A DNA stretch of 64,000 nt from the NCBI GenBank assembly GCA_037501455.1, contig CM074860.1, forward strand, positions 40,930,501-40,994,500. The letters are read 5' to 3'. Shown here piece after piece: positions 36,777-48,642 of the stretch. Numbering within the stretch: the stretch's first letter is position 1; each line of letters opens with the position of its first letter. The position numbers were made by a program, and so were the translations under genes. This DNA is from Lantana camara. Lineage: Eukaryota; Streptophyta; Magnoliopsida; Lamiales; Verbenaceae. The notes under the pieces were generated by a model. The model was not told the DNA's origin. It searched no databases and was given only the letters and a program-made list of their open reading frames with translations.

Positions 36777-37764
36777 AACACCCTGCATTTCGGAGCAAGA
36801 TACGATGTCGTTTTCGTACGATTAGAACGTTATTTATTCAACCATGCACGTAATTGAATTGCTTTATTAACTTCTTAATTGTTTATTTGACTCAATTGCA
36901 TACTCATGAAAATATGTGGACTTAATTGAAATAAGTGTTTAATACCTATTTGCTCTTTAGTTTAAATTATGTGGGCTAATTTGTAGTTAATAAACTTCGG
37001 GGTTCAATTTCTAATTATAAGAAATTCAATTTTGGTTTAATTGGACACAACTTTAAATCTTGGGGCTGAATTTATAATTCTAAAATCTATAACTTGGGCT
37101 TAATTGAACCTATCTAAAATCCATGGACTTAATTGCATTATTGAAATTCATGGGGACTTAATTGCATCGACTTAGTTTTCGAGGGACTTATGTGCAATTT
37201 CCGATTATAAGCCTTTTATTACACTGAAAACCCTAGTGCTGCCATTCATTCTTCACTTCACAGTTGCGCAGCTCCTTCTCTCTCGTTCACCAGCGGCGTA
37301 GCAACAGAGCATCCGCCATCGTTGCCGACCACCTTTGTCCGCCGGCGACGTCTTCTTCCTCTGCCACACCGCCGAGCTCCACCTGTAACGCCCGAACGCG
37401 GGTCATCCACATCCCCCGCACCTAGACTCGGACTCACGCATGAAATGAAAGTTCATACATGAGCCCTAGTCTAAGCGAACGAGGACCTAAACACACCCAC
37501 TAGGCTAAGCGGGGCTAAACCGGAGACCAGAGTGCACAAAAGAATTAGCAGATAAGCGGAAGCAACCAAGATCAATATTCATTAATACCAGTATTAATAT
37601 TCACATTGCCACACCGGGCCAAAAGAATAATATACAAGATCAAGAATCCCAAAATATCAAACAAGAGTTCATAAAACTCCGAAACACAAAAGTATGAAAT
37701 GCAGACTCAACCTAGACCAGCTAGTACGACACCAGACGCACTTCCCCGCCTAGCTCGAGCAACC

Positions 37765-39747
37765 CTGCACTAAAGGTGGGAAAAGGAGAGGGTCAGTCTA
37801 AACACTTGACTGAGTGAGGGGGGCTAACGCACACGCACACACTATATAAGTATAACAAAGCAAGTAACAAAGGCGATGTCTATGAACCGGGCTAGGGTTT
37901 TGCAAGCCAAAACCTTTAAAAGAATACGTATGTATACAAAGAAATCCCATTCCGATTCATAATCCATCTAGCATAAACAGAAACAAATATCTGGCGAGTA
38001 CGAATCATCCCTAACTCCTCCGAATATCATAAAACATATCAGAATCATAAATCAATCCTTCCCCATCCAATGGCAGTCGGGAATCAAACCCAATTCACCT
38101 ACTTAACATATGCACGGGGGTTGCGATCCCACAACGTGCTCGAGGGTCCACGCCTCATCAACCTCCTGGAATCGCGCGTGTCACCACGAATGGGAATCAT
38201 GCACAGGTATAACCCGACGGCCCTTGCCGTTCCGGGGCTCCTTACCCACAATTCCCGGGGCCCAACATACTTACGGGAACCAAATCCCATGTTTTAGGCT
38301 TACCTCGCACCAAACATAATAAAAACGTTCCAAAACTTAAGCTTACTTACGCTTATACGTATATCTTTTCCATAAAGTTTGTAAAAGTTCTCATAAGGCC
38401 ATAATCGTATCTTAAACAGTCATACACAAAAGAATATATAAGATATATATATATTCGCATGCGGGATTAAAATCATCACATTTCGGCCATAGGTCAATAA
38501 CTAATACGGAAAGATCCTAAACCTCACCTTGAAACAAAAGAACCGGTAGCAAAAAGGGTTGATCCGACACCTAAGCCTCGGGCTCAACAACGTCCTGGGG
38601 TAGCTCTGAGACAAACAAACATAATACCCAAGACTTAGACTCAAAAATGTACCAATTAGACGCTCGGCAATGCTTATGAATGCAATGGATGCGTATGAAA
38701 TGCACAAACGTATCTTAAGGAACATAATGAAGCATATTGAACCAAATCTTGATCAAATGAATTCAGAATCAAATCAAATTCTAATACATTCAAAAGGACA
38801 CACTATATAACATGATAAACAAGCTTAGAGATCAAAATGAACAGTAGAAAATTTTCCTAGATCCCCTGCACTTTTGAGTACCGGCGGAAAAATTTTGAGT
38901 ACTTACTCAACTGACGGTTTCAAGTAAAACGCCCCTGTACTTTTGAGTACCGGCGGAAAAATTTTGAGTACTTACTCAACTGACGGTTTCAAGTAAAACA
39001 CCCCTGTACTTTTGAGTACCAGTGAAAATAATTTTGAGTATCTACTCAACTGCCGACTTTGAAAATGCCAATTCGGCCAAAACAAATTCAAACCAAGCAA
39101 GAACACTCCAAAGCCAAACTCAACACCAACATAAAGCTATGAAATCAGGCATTAACATATATGGTATCAAAAAGCATCAAAGAGACATGAGATCAAATGC
39201 ACATTCTCAAAGAAACGCACACAAACGCATTTAAGAGCAAAAACCGGTAACGTTTGCATTCAAGAAGCCAAAATGAAATCAAAACTCAACATAAAGTCAC
39301 CAAAGTAAATAAAACTCATCTATCACATAATATAGCATTCAAATGCTCAAATGGGGAGAAGGGGATCAAGGGTTCTTGCCCAAAACTCAATCAAAATCCA
39401 ACAAGCATGCTTGAAATCATCAAATAGACACACATAAGGCACAAATTGATCAAGAACTCCAATACCCTAGCTTTCTCCCACAAACCCACAAGTCTCATAA
39501 ATGATATAACCCCCTAATCCAACTACCAAACAAAGGAATCAATAAATGACCCAAGAATATGCAACAACCACCACAATGAATGCTTACAAGTGCAACAAGA
39601 ACCAAGGAAAAGCAAGAATGCAACAAGTGCCAAGAGACCCCCTTACTATTCACCCTCTTGCCCAAAACATGCTTCCCAACATAAATTCAAAGATCAAGAT
39701 GCATAAATGAGGTCACTCAAGCATGTAGATTACAAAAATAAACTTAC
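37765..39747 (-). other. Predicted two-intron structure in LTR I
   Basis: Intron 1 is 39747-38606 (1142 bp, ending TTTGTCTCAG). The mini-exon is 38605-38528 (78 bp, ending TTCAAG before GTGAGGTTTAGG). Intron 2 is 38527-37765 (763 bp) with CTGAC (- strand) at 37796-37792 before CCACCTTTAGTGCAG. Confidence 0.6.
38866..39056. repeat. 69-bp tandem repeat with TTGAGTA..TACTCAA palindromes in LTR I
   Basis: Three tandem units of 69-70 bp each contain a perfect palindrome: TTGAGTACTTACTCAA at 38895-38910 and 38964-38979, and TTGAGTATCTACTCAA at 39034-39049. The central two bases change in the third unit while both arms are kept. The array is inside predicted intron 1. Confidence 0.92.
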
Positions 39748-42092
39748 CAAGCAAAGAAATTAAACACCCAAGAGTCTTGGAGCTTGGGGTCTTGCACAAC
39801 AATGGAGTTTGAAGGTTTTAAGCTTCCTTTCTCTTCTTTTTCTGATAAGTCACGATTTGGGGAGGAAAAATGAGGAAAAGGGGCTGATTTGGTATATGAG
39901 AGAGAAAGAGAAAGTCAACAAGTAGGGCTATGGGTCCCACATAGGTATTTTAGGTGTGTTTCTTGTACGTATAAGTATTCGGGTAGGTATTTTGGTCCAA
40001 AAAGAATACGGAGGGCTCAAGACCAACACAAAAACATATAATCAAGTTCTCGAATCATATTAGACACGTAAACACGCTCAAGAATCGAAAATCACAAAAC
40101 ACGTAACAACGAGCAACAAGGAATTCACGTTTCACGTACGTTCACATAATTCACGTAATTCACTTAATTTCAAATAATACAAGTAATTTAGATAAGAAAG
40201 GAATAAGAAAAGAGGTTAAACAAATAAATAAATCACATAATTAATAATTAAAACGCGCACATAATGCGTACCTCTTCGTCCGGCGGATCGGGGTGTCACA
40301 CCACCATTCCTTCCCCCTTTCTTCTCTCCGACGAGGTGCCCAGGCCTTCCACCTCGGCCAAATCCACCCTAAATTTTCTTCTCTCCAACGAGAAGAAACA
40401 GCGGCACATCCTTCGCCATTTCCGCCACCATCAACGGCGATGAAGCGTCACCGCCATCCGACGGCCCTGTCCTATTTCCCTTCTGCTGCCATTTTTCACT
40501 CTTCCCCTTCGTTTTTGATAACTGTCAGCAACGGCGTAGCATCTTCCGAGATCTCCTCGCCACGGCGGCGATTCAGCCCTACCTCCGCCGCCGTGACTCA
40601 GCCCTCCACCATCACGCATCTCCTCCCCCAGATCCGGCAGCTCCACCACTGAACCACAACCGGTACATCTCTCTGCTTCTCCTCCATATCAGCCCTTCAC
40701 CACCACCTCAATCTTTTCTCTTTCGTTCCAGAGGTAAAGGGACGAAACCTAAGGCCGCCACCACTCCAGTAGCGACAACCGGGAGCCAGTACCGCCTCCA
40801 GTCTTTCCGCCAAGAAAGGAACCCGGCAGCGCTGCCTCTGGCCGGATTCAGCCATGGTCCGCCAACCCTGATAATCGTCTCCTTCAGCGCCAGCCACCAC
40901 CTCCGGATTTCTTCACCACCAACGCCCTAACTGCTCTTTTAATTTGTAATTCCCAATCTCTGCACAATGATTTCATACTTAATTGTAACCAACATATTAG
41001 TTTAATTATTTCAGTCATTTGAACCTAATTAGATGTTTAAGTTGATGGTTATTAATCGTGTAGTTATAAATTCATTTAATTTTCGAATAAATGTGGTTGT
41101 TAAGGATATAAGTTGAACTACCGTAAAATGTTTGAGCTTGATAATGTGGAATTGCAAATTTGGTTGTACCATAAGTTGAGTTGGTTAACTTGTGTGTGTA
41201 TGCTAAGTGTATATACTCTTAGGTTTAATGTGTTATTTGTGTGTGTATGCGTCTGGTATATATAGATGTACATACTAAGTATGATTAATTGTTAAATTGT
41301 GAAATGTATAATCTGTGCTAATAGTGTAAATCTATGAGTTAGTTTAATTAAGAATTGTATTATTTTCAAGCTTAAAGTGTTGGGTTAGGAATGGATACAT
41401 TTTGGTAATAATCTTTGGATGTGCAATTGGTTTCGACATTTAAGATATATGAATGACATTGCATTATTAAATGCATGCTACGAGTGGATCTATGAAATTT
41501 TATTGAATCAATGATTTGGTGTATGTGTGTGCGTGCAGAATAGGGATTATAGGTGTGTGAGTGATCTTATTAGCCGATTGATTTGTGAATTAGTTATTCT
41601 GAATCATGATTCTTTTGAAAGAGGAGTATGTTAATTGAAGTGGAATCTTGAATTGAATATACAATGTATTATTATGAATTAGACCCTCCTATAGGATTAA
41701 TTGTTTGATTCTTAATCGAGCTCTTGAGTTGTGAAATTATGAAATGTTATGTATACGGATACCTTGTAAATTATGGTATCCTAAATTATTAATAAATTAT
41801 TAAATCATACTCTGGACCAAATTCACTTAAGCCAATTAATTTGATTCATGGTTAACACCTGTCGAAATTATTATTTGGTTTGCGTGTCCATGTGAATTGT
41901 TTGAGATTAATTACATGCCTATCACAACGTGGAATATTAATTGTGTACATGATGAGCCCTTTCATGACATTCTTTTAATTTCTATGAACATGTCATATTG
42001 TTCCATGTCATCTTACAATCATCCTCGTGCGTCTTTGTAGTTCATGTCTGAGTCTTGTCTCATGAGTACACTGTATTCCCTTTTCTGTACAG

Positions 42093-43002
42093 AGATCTCC
42101 AGGGCGGAGATAACCCGATCGAGTTTGCACCAGTTTTGTCAGTTCTCATATCTTGTCGCTTCTCAGGTGAGGTTTAGGACTTTGTATAATTAAACGACCT
42201 ATGACCCCAAGATGAAGATTTCAATCCCCGCATGCGATTATATACTATATATACGATTAAATATGTGTTGAATATGATATGTTGATGATCTTGTGTGAGT
42301 CCTGCGTGGATGGAGGTCATGAGGCTTAAAGTTCCATCGCGTAGGAAGGGTGTAAATATAAAACCAGTTTTTGAGGCATATGTAAGCTATTTTGGAAAAA
42401 ACCAGTTGTGTTCTGATTCTGTAGCGAGATTGCCATGAAAGTTGGCATATGTTATGTTATGTTCTGTTCTGTTATGGGGCCTAGGAGCTACGGGTAAGGA
42501 GCCCCCGGGACGGTATCGGGCCGTCGGGGATATACCTGTGTGTAGTCTCCATCTGTATGATGAGGATGTACCGGGACCCACCAGGAGGTTTGGTTGGGAA
42601 ATGGAGTCCTGAGGGTTTGAGTAGCATTGGCACTCCCCTCGACTGTATGGATGGTTAGGGTCGCGCAACCCTACCATCACCCGGAGTTAAGGTTGGTATG
42701 TTATTTCTGTTTTGTTATGATATGAGGAGTTGAGGTTGGAAGCTCGTACTCGCCGAGCATATGGTATGATATGTTATGGGAATCATGAATCGGAATAGAG
42801 TTTCTGAAAATGTTTTCTAAGTATATATATATATATATCTGGGTTTTGCTTTGAAACACTTTGGTATGCAACACCTATTCTCGGTTCATGAGTCCACCCT
42901 TTTGATAGGTGTTGTGCTCTGCATATATATATATATTGTGGGTGTGCGTTAGCCCCCTCACTCAGTCAGTTGACTGACACCTCATTAATCTTTTAGTTGC
43001 AG
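42093..43002 (+). other. Predicted mini-exon and second intron in J
   Basis: TTCCCTTTTCTGTACAG ends at 42092. The 74-bp exon ends TTCTCAG before GTGAGGTTTAGG. Intron 2 (42167-43002, 836 bp) has CTGAC at 42974-42978 and ends TTTTAGTTGCAG. GAGCTAGGCGGAAGTG follows the acceptor. Confidence 0.6.
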
Positions 43003-43503
43003 GTTTCCTTTTGGCTTGAGCTAGGCGGAAGTGAGTCTCCTGAGTCACACTTGTCAGTCTAGTTGTTATTAGGATGCATTTGTCGTATACTTTATTTATG
43101 TTATGTATTTATGTTTAACATTTGAAGGTTATCATTATGTTCTACTTAGACTTAAACCCGTGTGGGGTTAATAAGCTAGTATTTGGATGTTAATAGATAT
43201 TATGATGACACTTATGTTGTTTATTATGTTGGATTATGAATTGATTCGGGATAAGGTATCTATGCTAGTTGAACCCGTCACCTGATTTGTATGTTTTGTT
43301 TTAAATGCTTCCGCTATCTATTGTTGTTGGTTTTATTTGCTTCCGCACTCTGAGTTTGTCAAGTTAGATCTGCCTAGCCTAGTGTGTGAGTTGGTCTCCC
43401 GTTCGCTTCGATTCGGATTCAGGCATGGACTTTCCATTTCGTGATCGGGTCTGGGTCTTAGTGCGGGGGATGTGGTATCCTACGTCTGGGGTGCTACATC
43501 CAG

Positions 43504-45016
43504 TTTGAGCAAATTGGTTTAAGAGATTTCCAACTTCCTCTTGGATAATTTTAGCCCGAGATCTTGTAATTGGACCACCATAACTTTGTTCCTTTTGTTT
43601 GCTATCTTCTTGAGTTGTGGATCGGTCCAGTTCTTTATTTGGGACAAGATATGGCCGCGGTTCATCATGATTCACATCATTCCCCCCTTCTTGAAAAGGA
43701 TTCGTCCCCGAATCTGAATCTGCATGAAAGGGAGATAAATCAGCAACATTAAAGGTGGAACTTACACTATACGTATCCGGGAGATCAATTTTGTAAGCAT
43801 TATCATTGATCCTTTTCAACACTTTGAATGGTCCGGCCCCCCGTGGGTCAAGTTTGGACTTTCGCTGATGATTGAATCTCTCTTTCCTAAAGTGAACCCA
43901 AACCAAGTCTCCTTCCTTGAAAAAAGCTTTCTTTCGTCCCTTGTTGGCTTGAATCATAGCTTGGTTGTTTCTTTTGAGAATGTGAAGCCGAGCATCCTCA
44001 TGCATTTTCTTCACAAGTTCAGCTTTCTCCTTGCCATCTAAGCTTACAAGTTCATGCATACGTAAAGGAAGCAAATCTAAAGGAGTTAAGGGATTAAAAC
44101 CATAAACAAGCTCAAATGGTGAGAAAGAAGTAGAAGAATGTATTGAACGGTTATATGCAAATTTAACAAATGGAATACACTCAACCCAATTCTTTGAATA
44201 TGTTTTAAACATAGCTCTTAAAAGAGTTCCCAAGGTTCGATTCACTACTTCCGTTTGTCCATCCGTTTGAGGATGACAAGTGGTGGAAAATAACAGTTTT
44301 GTTCCCAATTTTCCCCACAATACTCGCCAAAAGTGACTTAAAAACTCCACATCTTGATCACTTACAATTGATTTTGGGATTCCATGAAGTCTTACTACTT
44401 CCCGAAAGAACAATCCAGCCACATGTGTTGCATCATCAGTTTTACTACAAGGAATGAAATGTGCCATTTTAGAAAATCGATCAACAACAACAAAAATTGA
44501 ATCCTTTCCATTTTGTGTTCTTGGCATTCCTAGCACAAAATCCATAGAAATATCAGTCCACGGATGCGTTGGAACAGGCAAGGGTGTGTAAAGGCCGTCA
44601 GGTTTAACTCGTGATTTAGCCTTTCTACAAGTTACGCATCTATGACAAGTCCGTTCAACATCCCGTTTCATATGAGGCCAAAAGAAATGTTCCTTAAGTA
44701 TGCTCAAAGTTTTTAAAACACCAAAATGTCTCATTAATCCTCCCCCATGAGACTCACGGATCAGGAATTGACGCAAAGAACAATTTGGAATGCATAGCTT
44801 ATTTTCTCTAAACAAATAACCATCTTGAACATAAAATTTATCACAAGGCTTTTGTTCACAAGATGTAAATATTTCAGCAAAATCAGAATCACTCAAGTAT
44901 AGTTCCTTAATATGATCAAATCCCATGAATTTAGCACTTAAGGTAGAGAGAAGAACGTACCTTCGTGATAAGGCATCAGCAACAACATTATCCTTACCTT
45001 GCTTGTACCGAATCAC
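43504..45016 (-). pseudogene. G integrase and C-terminal pol segment
   Basis: This is the longest open frame in the window. Residues 1-20 are the end of RNase H ([15 protein letters not shown]). An HHCC zinc-binding region follows (H90, H97, C127, C130), then an integrase core with acidic residues D159, D220 and E256 and the motif [14 protein letters not shown]. The C-terminal part has RKERF, a [14 protein letters not shown] block and GPITRSRAK. No chromodomain is seen. Integrase inserts retrotransposon DNA into the genome. Sequence style is CRM-like by eye. The open frame runs on to 43379 only because it reads about 41 codons into the end of LTR J. Confidence 0.88.
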
Positions 45017-45530
45017 ATAAGGAAACCTCTATAAATTCAACCCAGCGAGCATGCCTTCGGTTCAAACTTCCTTGCCCCTTCAAATGTTTTAATGACTCAT
45101 GATCCGTATGAATGATGAACTCTTTCGACCACAAGTAATGTTGCCACGTCTCTAAGGCCCTAATTAAGGCATAGAGCTCCTTGTCATAAGTAGAGTAGTT
45201 CAATGCAGCCCCATTGAGTTTCTCACTAAAGTATGCAATTGGTTTCTCCTCTTGCATGAGCACAGCACCTATACCAACACCCGAAGCATCACATTCGATT
45301 TCAAAGGCTTTAGAAAAATCCGGTAAAAGTAAAAGAGGAGCTGAACTTAGCTTTGTTTTCAATGTTTGGAATGCCATTTCTTGAGCTTCTCCCCACTTAA
45401 ATCCCATGCTTTTCTTGATGATTTCCGTTAAAGGGGCAGTTATGGTGCTGAAATTGGGCACGAATCTCCTATAGAACCCGCCAAACCATGAAAACTCCTT
45501 ACCTCCGTGATGGTCTTGGGTGTAGGCCAC
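44994..45530 (-). pseudogene. G reverse-transcriptase thumb and RNase H segment
   Basis: [12 protein letters not shown] and APLTEIIKK mark the end of reverse transcriptase. RNase H follows with catalytic Asp in ECDASG (D81), Glu in DKELYAL (E118) and Asp in HTDHESLKH (D143). A one-base frameshift near 45490 separates it from the polymerase core, and another near 45020 separates it from integrase. The codons before FYRRF are out-of-frame and not native. Confidence 0.87.
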
Positions 45531-46123
45531 TCTTTGATTGCCTTAACCTTTTCTTCATCTACCTCTATACCACCTGCACTCACAACAAATCCAAGGAACA
45601 CGACTCTATCCATGCAAAAGCTACACTTCTTAAGATTAGCATATAACTTTTCATGCCTTAGTACCACAAGTACTAACCTCAAATGCTCAATATGTTCATG
45701 CAAATTACGGCTAAAGATCAGTATATCATCAAAGTAAACCACTACGAATTTACCAATATAAGCACGCAATACATGATTCATCAATCTCATGAAGGTACTA
45801 GGTGCCTTAGTTAAGCCAAAAGGCATTACTAACCACTCATACAATCCATGCTTAGTTTTAAAAGCGGTTTTCCATTCATTACCTTCTTGCATTCTTATTT
45901 GGTGATAGCCACTTTTCAAATCAATTTTAGTGAAGATTGTAGAACCATGCAATTCATCAATCATATCATCAAGGCGAGGTATGGGATAACGATACTTTAT
46001 CATGATCTTGTTGACAGCCCTACAATCCACGCACATTCGCCAAGTACCATCCTTTTTAGGCACCAAAAGAACCAGAACAGCACATGGACTCATGCTCTCA
46101 CGCACATATCCCTTTGCAAGCAA
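45440..46123 (-). pseudogene. G reverse-transcriptase core
   Basis: The segment contains [29 protein letters not shown] (catalytic D68), [12 protein letters not shown] and YFDDILIFS (residues 130-137, catalytic YFDD intact). This enzyme copies element RNA into DNA. An in-frame TGA near 46167, where the family has an Arg codon after NRPAY, fits a CGA-to-TGA change. The frame is lost after SFHGLAG at about 45495. The apparent Met start is internal to the polyprotein. Confidence 0.9.
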
Positions 46124-46168
46124 CTCTTCAACTTGTTTTTGAAGCTCTTTCTTCTCTTGAGGGGTGCT

Positions 46169-46684
46169 TCAGTAAGCTGGTCGGTTTGGGATGGCAGCCC
46201 CGGGGATAAGGTCGATTTGGTGTTCTATTCCTCGTATAGGAGGTAAACAGGGTGGCATTTCCTCCGGGAATACATCCTCACACTCCTGCAAGAGAGAAGA
46301 AACAACACTAGGCAAGGGAGGGGTTTCATTAGATGAAAGAAATATGTTTTTATACATCATCATCATCACAAGCTTTTCTTTTTTTATCACCCCCTCAATC
46401 TCTTTTTCTTTTATAAAGAAACTCACTTTTTTTCTTTCTTTCTTTTCAACTAGTTTCTTTTCTCCCTCTTCTTTTCTGTTACACTCTTTTTCTTTTTCCT
46501 TCTCTTTTTCTTTTTCTTTTTCACATTCTTTCTCACTATTACAATCACTTTGTTTTGAAGAAGCTGAAATGGATTTCTTAATTTGCCACTGTTCTTCATA
46601 CACTTGGCTTGGTGGTAAAGGTGCCAAGGTGATGTTTCGCCCATCCTTGGTAAAACTATATCGATTCTTGTAGCCATCATGCAC
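46169..46684 (-). pseudogene. G protease-reverse transcriptase linker segment
   Basis: The segment begins YKNRYSFTKDGRNITL and PLPPSQVYEEQ, then has a low-complexity Lys/Glu-rich stretch (about 46400-46540). It ends with LLQECEDVFPEEMPPCLPP and HQIDLIPGAAIPNRPAY, the block before reverse transcriptase in this family. The charged stretch is a usual linker of these polyproteins, not a separate gene. Confidence 0.82.
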
Positions 46685-46825
46685 TGTTCGTCTATCAAAT
46701 TGCTATGGTCTTCCAAGCAATATATGTCTAGCTTGCATTGGTACGACATCACAAAGAAACTCATCCATGTATTTGCCAATTGAAAAGGAGATAAGAACTT
46801 GTTTTGTTACCTTCATTTCACCATG

Positions 46826-47335
46826 TTAATTCAGCCATTGGAGTTTATAAGGTCTCGGGTGCTTCAAGGTTTTAAGGCCGAGCCTTTCCACCATCAATTT
46901 ACTAGCTACGTTCACGCAACTCCCACTGTCAATGATCAGCCCACACACTCGTTCCTTAACATGACACCGTGTGTAAAAGATGTTTTCCCTTTGTTGTTCA
47001 TCTTTGTCCTCAAGAGCTTGGATGTGCAAAGCTCTTAGAACCACCAAACTTTGCCCCACAACCGCATGCTCAACATCACTTGCCTCATCCGATGTTTCAA
47101 GGCCTCCATCATCAAATCCATCACGAGGATTGATACCCAAATCGGCTGGTCGTCGGTTTGGTCTCCTAGCCGGGGAGAGCATTTTGATGTAATTCAGTCA
47201 CCCGTTTATCATTTTGATCCCATCGATCCCGGATCTCACCAAATTGTACGTTCAACCTATCAAATTGTTGTTGCATTGCACGGAGGACAAAGTTAACGTC
47301 CATTGGAGGCTGTTCATTTCGTTCTTCCGTCATGT
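46826..47335 (-). pseudogene. G gag remnant and protease segment
   Basis: The frame starts near 47335 (MTEERNEQPPMDVNF) and is broken by a stop at about 47165. It resumes with QRENIFYTRCHV and CGLIIDSGSCVNVAS, the retropepsin active-site region, and KHPRPYKLQWLN. The capsid domain and zinc knuckles, normally several hundred residues between these parts, are absent. G therefore has a large internal gag deletion and could not form particles. Confidence 0.78.
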
Positions 47336-47678
47336 TTTAAACCTGCAAGAAAATTCGTTAGTAAAAATTACCTCACAACACTCCCTCACATGTTTGCCTT
47401 CGTTTAGAGTCACTCACGCTTATGTATCACTCAAAAATATGGCTTTTCCCTCTTTTGTGCTCACAACTCAAGCCTTTTACCACTCTTTTCTCTCAATTCT
47501 TGAAGAAAGACACAAGAAATTTCAGATCCCTCAACCAAATAATCCCTTAAGATGAATGAATCAATAAGGGTGCTAAAATTGTCACAAACGAACTGTTACA
47601 ACTAAAAAGATACAAACAAACAAATCCACATGACTTATGATTTGATATTACAAAGAAAATGACTAAAACAATACTGCT

Positions 47679-47703
47679 CTTTTTTTTTTTTTTTTTTTTT
47701 TTT
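47679..47703 (+). repeat. Poly-T tract
   Basis: A run of about 25 T in the G internal region between primer-binding site and gag remnant. Read on the - strand it is poly-A. It may be slippage-expanded. Confidence 0.95.
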
Positions 47704-47792
47704 GCCTTTTTCGATTTTTTGTAGCAATATAACAATAATGAAAAGAAATTATACAAAAGATAAAAGATACGGATACATAACCTTGGATGGAA

Positions 47793-47813
47793 ACCTAAGC
47801 TCTAGATACCAAA
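47793..47813 (-). promoter_or_regulatory. Primer-binding site of G
   Basis: On the - strand, TGGTATCTAGAGCTTAGG follows the 5' LTR after two bases. It resembles the complement of initiator tRNA-Met with a one-base insertion. Similarity continues as AGGTTTCCATCC, against AGGTTTCGATCC expected from the tRNA T arm. Confidence 0.75.
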
Positions 47814-48389
47814 TGATACGAACTCCACGTACTTGCCGTGAAACCCAATACCAATACTTGGAGTTCTAAGAATCTGATCGACCACTTCAAGGTTGAATTA
47901 GAGGAGTGTGACCCGTTTGCTATATTGAGCAAAGAACCAACACTATCAGATTGTAAGTAACGGACCCCGTCGACTATAAGGAGTCGAGAAATAACGTTAT
48001 CCGGGAAAGGGGTTTGAAACCCTAATGTCGTTCAGCAAAGAACTTGAGAGAAAATCTCACTTGAATGAAAATTCAATAATTTGACTTCTTGATTGAAAGA
48101 AAAACAAGTTACAATGCTGAATATAAAGATGCATGCATGGAATCCTAAGAGACACTAGAATACTAAAGGACACAAGCTATTCCCGCCACTTGCCATGAAG
48201 GCTTACAAAAGTGGGCTTAAATAAACTAATATGCAGCTAAATAATGATAAAATAAAGGCCAAAATAATACTATAATAGGGTTAGGGCCGAATTACATCAT
48301 TTCCACACTTTGGACTTTAGGAATTGGACATAAAAACATTGAAGTATTCTGAATTTGGTTCAGCAGCCCATCTTGAAGGTTGGAGTCCA
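47814..48389 (-). mobile_element. 5' LTR of G
   Basis: The 576-bp LTR is collinear with 20288-20863. It is followed on the - strand by the primer-binding site and preceded by a second copy of the pol 3' end. The pol frame (48317-48670) continues about 24 codons into the LTR, a feature known from CRM-clade elements. Confidence 0.9.
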
Positions 48390-48566
48390 GTTTGAGCAAA
48401 TTGGTTTAAGAGATTTCCAACTTCCTCTTGGATAATTTTAGCCCGAGCTCTTGTAATTGGACCACCATAACTTTGTTCCTTTTGTTTGTTATCTTCTTGA
48501 GCTGTGGATCGGTCCAGTTCTTTATTTGGGATAAGATATGGTCGTGGTTCATCATGATTCACATCA
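48390..48566 (-). pseudogene. Second copy of G pol 3' end
   Basis: It encodes [18 protein letters not shown] and GPITRARAK, nearly identical to the end of the main G integrase segment. It is truncated at about 48566 where D resumes. It shows that G existed as a tandem sharing LTRs, or arose by recombination of two copies. Confidence 0.82.
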
Positions 48567-48642
48567 CTCCGGGTGGTGGACGGGTTTGCAAGGCCCGACC
48601 ACCTAAACATATCAATGTGACAATTGAGGTCCATAACTCCTC
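48567..48642 (-). mobile_element. Middle piece of solo LTR D
   Basis: GGGTGGTGGACGGGTTTGCA matches the L sequence near 22935-22960 and continues the first D piece (ending 20287). It ends with TCCTC, the target duplication of F. Confidence 0.7.

Larger units (their letters stand above)
37384..40300 (-). mobile_element. Solo LTR I (2917 bp)
   Basis: I is flanked by CCACC at 37379-37383 and 40301-40305, inside J. On the - strand it begins TGTGACACCCCG and ends GGGCGTTACA. It carries the full long-LTR layout: donor CTTG|GTAAGTTT at 39748/39747, mini-exon 38605-38528, acceptor TTTAGTGCAG ending at 37765, and the GTGCGGGGGATGTGG block at 37408-37421. No internal region exists, so it is a solo LTR left by recombination. 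Confidence 0.93.
20865..43498 (+). mobile_element. Solo LTR J, split by TRIM H and solo LTR I
   Basis: J is flanked by TCCAG at 20860-20864 and 43499-43503. Its pieces are 20865-20872 (TGTAACAC), 36782-37383 and 40306-43498, about 3.8 kb in total. It ends GGGGTGCTACA. The last 1.4 kb are clearly related to LTR F. A GC-rich leader (37240-37383 and 40306-40930) is followed by an AT-rich intron-like part, a mini-exon at 42093-42166 and an acceptor at 43002. Short frames in the leader, such as 40293-40652, are not conserved genes. The insertion is at the LTR/internal boundary of G. Confidence 0.85.
20288..48566 (-). mobile_element. Element G: CRM-like Ty3/gypsy, rearranged
   Basis: G has a 3' LTR (20288-20863), an internal region (43504-47813) and a 5' LTR (47814-48389), all read on the - strand. 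Solo LTR J separates the 3' LTR from the internal region. Right of the 5' LTR, 48390-48566 is another copy of the pol 3' end. G therefore derives from a tandem (internal-LTR-internal-LTR) arrangement cut off in D. The flanks CTCCC (20283-20287) and CTCCG (48567-48571) may be an imperfect target duplication. The two LTRs are both 576 bp and differ at about 12 sites by eye. Confidence 0.8.

Noticed and set aside
40293..40652. Possible host gene: 119-residue frame with a Ser/His/Pro-rich start
   Set aside because: It spans the boundary between solo LTR I and the J leader. The sequence is a CCG/CTC-rich leader comparable to that of F, without domain or proper context.
46400..46540. Lys/Glu-rich frame as a separate charged protein gene
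   Set aside because: It is the low-complexity linker between protease and reverse transcriptase of G, in frame with conserved blocks on both sides.
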